A stretch of DNA of 16,546 bases, from assembly GCA_004195335.1 (NCBI GenBank), contig SDWK01000410.1, positions 1 to 16,546 of the forward strand, in the 5' to 3' direction. Each line of letters begins with the position of its first letter. Position 1 is the stretch's first letter. Below are positions 15,112 to 16,546 of the stretch, one piece after another. Source of the DNA: Shewanella sp. GTDB lineage: Bacteria > Pseudomonadota > Gammaproteobacteria > Enterobacterales > Shewanellaceae. The position numbers were made by a program, and so were the translations under genes. The notes under the pieces were generated by a model. That model was given only the letters and a program-made list of their open reading frames with translations, was not told the DNA's origin and did not search any database.

Positions 15112-15999
15112 ATGAAAAAAGAAGCGATGCGGGGAGAGTTTTATCTACTGCTATCAACGCTGCTCGCTGCTCTCGGTTGGATATCCTCTAAACTTGTCAT
15201 TTTAGAAATGCCAGGAGAGGTCTTTATAACCGTGCGTTTTTTACTTGCAAGCCTCATTCTATTGCCCTTTTGTTACCAACGAATATTCGCCCTAACACGC
15301 AAGCAAGTTGCCTCACTGTGCGGCGTAGGTTCAATTTTAGCAATATCAATGCAAGTCTGTTTACACGCAGTTTCAATCTCCAACACCCTGTCTGAGGGGG
15401 CTTTTATCATGAGTTTAGCCATGATTATCGCCCCATTTACCGCTTGGTTGCTGTTCAAGGTAACACCAAATCGCGCCTTTTGGATTGCCTTACCCATTGC
15501 CATCATAGGTATGATGGCATTGACCTTAAGCAATGGTTGGCAGGTTGAGCAAAGCCAATGGTATTTCTTGTTATCATCGGCGCTGCTTTCATTGCATTTC
15601 GTACTCAATAAAAAAGTCATCACCACCATTAATCCGTTAACATCAATCTGCGTACAATTATTCATAGTTGGCGTAGGTGGTGCGATCACCACCCTTGTCG
15701 TGTCACAAGAAGCTTTTGAACTCAATAGTCATGTTTTATTTTGGTTTGCGGTGTCTGTCATTGCCTCGACAGCCTTGCGCTACTTAGCACAAACCATCGG
15801 ACAATCTATGGTTAAGATTGAAACGGCATCTTTGACTATGATTTTAGAACCAGTTTGGACCCTAATTTTAAGCATCAACCTGCTCGGAGAGGTTATTGAA
15901 TTACAAAAGCTGATTGGCGGCGGGATTATTTTCTTATCACTGTCTATATCAAATTGTCAAAAGCATCAGTTGTATCCCAGAATAAAAAAGGACAAATAG
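15112..15999 (+). CDS. EamA/DMT-family membrane transporter
   Basis: 295 residues with about ten hydrophobic segments in two five-helix repeats, as in RhaT/YdcZ-type drug/metabolite transporters; the second repeat has SVIASTALRYLAQTIGQSMVKIETASLTMILEPVWTLILS, the usual EamA signature region. The frame is open upstream to 14992, but that part is hydrophilic and unlike the family. ATG 15112 gives the normal length, with AGGAA 13 bases before it (somewhat far). An ATG at 15127 is also possible. It lies 156 bases after nemA in the same direction, perhaps in the same unit. Substrate unknown. Confidence 0.85.
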   Translation: MKKEAMRGEFYLLLSTLLAALGWISSKLVILEMPGEVFITVRFLLASLILLPFCYQRIFALTRKQVASLCGVGSILAISMQVCLHAVSISNTLSEGAFIMSLAMIIAPFTAWLLFKVTPNRAFWIALPIAIIGMMALTLSNGWQVEQSQWYFLLSSALLSLHFVLNKKVITTINPLTSICVQLFIVGVGGAITTLVVSQEAFELNSHVLFWFAVSVIASTALRYLAQTIGQSMVKIETASLTMILEPVWTLILSINLLGEVIELQKLIGGGIIFLSLSISNCQKHQLYPRIKKDK

Positions 16000-16020
16000 A
16001 CACAATATAACCAGTGTCTA
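15997..16020 (+). repeat. Hairpin overlapping the eamA stop codon
   Basis: TAGACAC-N10-GTGTCTA, a perfect 7-bp stem whose first three bases are the TAG stop. No T-run follows, so it is at best a weak or Rho-assisted 3' end. Confidence 0.4.
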
Positions 16021-16237
16021 AAGTACATAAATCAAGCCGCTAACAACTATGACATCCATTGTTATTTCTATCTCGTCGCTTCTAATCATTAGATAGGACT
16101 TATTGGATGAATTTCGCATCCCCTTAGATAGAAAAACTATTTTCTCAACTAAATATCCAACTCTCTGTAAAATATCGGCTATTTCACCGAAATGCAAACG
16201 CAAAAAAAGCCAAACTGTTGCCAGGTTAATGATGTTG

Positions 16238-16546
16238 CTATCGTAATTTATCGTACGCCATACAGGCCAATACGGCTGTTTCATCTAGCAGCGCTTGACT
16301 GTTAAAAAATGAAGTAGGTGGAGTTTCCGTAGCACTAGGTCCAGATGATTACTCCTATTTCCGTGAACCAAGAGGGTATAAGCACAGATATCAATAGCGA
16401 ACACAGAAGCCAACTCTAACAGCCGACTTTCAACCCAATCACGCCTATGCTCATAAGATTGACCCGTATAGCGTTCGACTCCGCACAAAAAAAACTTTCG
16501 AACACAACGAGATACGCAGTGCTAATATGGACTTCTCGCGATAAGA
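16238..16546 (-). pseudogene. Decayed Y1 (IS200/RAYT-like) transposase with internal deletion
   Basis: Read from the window edge on the minus strand, the frame gives SPY, a TAG stop, then HCVSRCVRKFFLCGVERYTGQSYEHRRDWVESRLLELASVFAIDICAY, the N-terminal block of the large Shewanella/Vibrio Y1-type transposases. The SNHxH catalytic pair has become SNHLD. The frame then shifts, and near 16285 the sequence reads SQALLDETAVLACMAY, which in relatives lies near the C-terminus. The central part, with the catalytic tyrosine, is therefore deleted. A TAG at 16238-16240 ends the remnant. Non-functional; the start lies beyond the window. Confidence 0.8.

Noticed and set aside
16018..16284. 88-codon minus-strand ORF starting right after the transposase remnant
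   Set aside because: Its first part overlaps the out-of-frame SQALLDETAVLACMAY block of the decayed transposase, it has no ribosome site, and the rest matches no family I know.

Overview
The window looks like chromosomal DNA of a Shewanella-like marine gammaproteobacterium. This is an inference from moderate AT richness, the E. coli-like gene sets (yhaJ/doxX/pirin and gloA/nemA), a periplasmic tetraheme cytochrome c3, several Old Yellow Enzyme (OYE) family proteins, and a decayed Shewanella/Vibrio-type Y1 transposase at the right edge. No rRNA, tRNA or CRISPR was seen.

Left part (1-5400). A YhaJ-like LysR regulator is divergent from a DoxX-family membrane protein and a YhhW-type pirin (bicupin quercetinase-like). 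A perfect dyad of LysR type lies in the shared promoter. A 465-base gap follows, then a two-gene unit: a SulP anion transporter with a STAS domain and a tandem universal stress protein.

Middle (5400-7735). An intergenic stretch holds a 13-bp perfect hairpin and a heptamer-then-hexamer microsatellite. It precedes a membrane-bound PAS-GGDEF diguanylate cyclase with intact active and inhibitory sites.

Right-centre (7736-12777). A VOC metalloenzyme gene is divergent from a truncated, stop-containing LysR pseudogene. Next comes a four-gene minus-strand cluster, in transcription order: tetraheme cytochrome c3, a Tat-exported single-domain OYE with an Fe-S-type cysteine motif, an outer-membrane porin, and a LysR regulator. 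This is the most interesting part. It reads like a periplasmic respiratory reductase module in which a cytochrome, not NADH, would feed an ene-reductase-type flavoprotein.

Right part (13312-16546). gloA (glyoxalase I), a NemA-like OYE reductase and an EamA exporter follow on the plus strand. A decayed transposase closes the window.

Two VOC genes (7736-8221 and gloA) each have upstream the same 27-bp dyad, ATTATCA-N13-TGATAAT, suggesting one shared regulator. Overall the window is rich in genes for electrophile, quinone, nitro and enone chemistry: YhaJ/DoxX/pirin, two VOC proteins and two OYEs, one of them apparently turned to anaerobic respiration.
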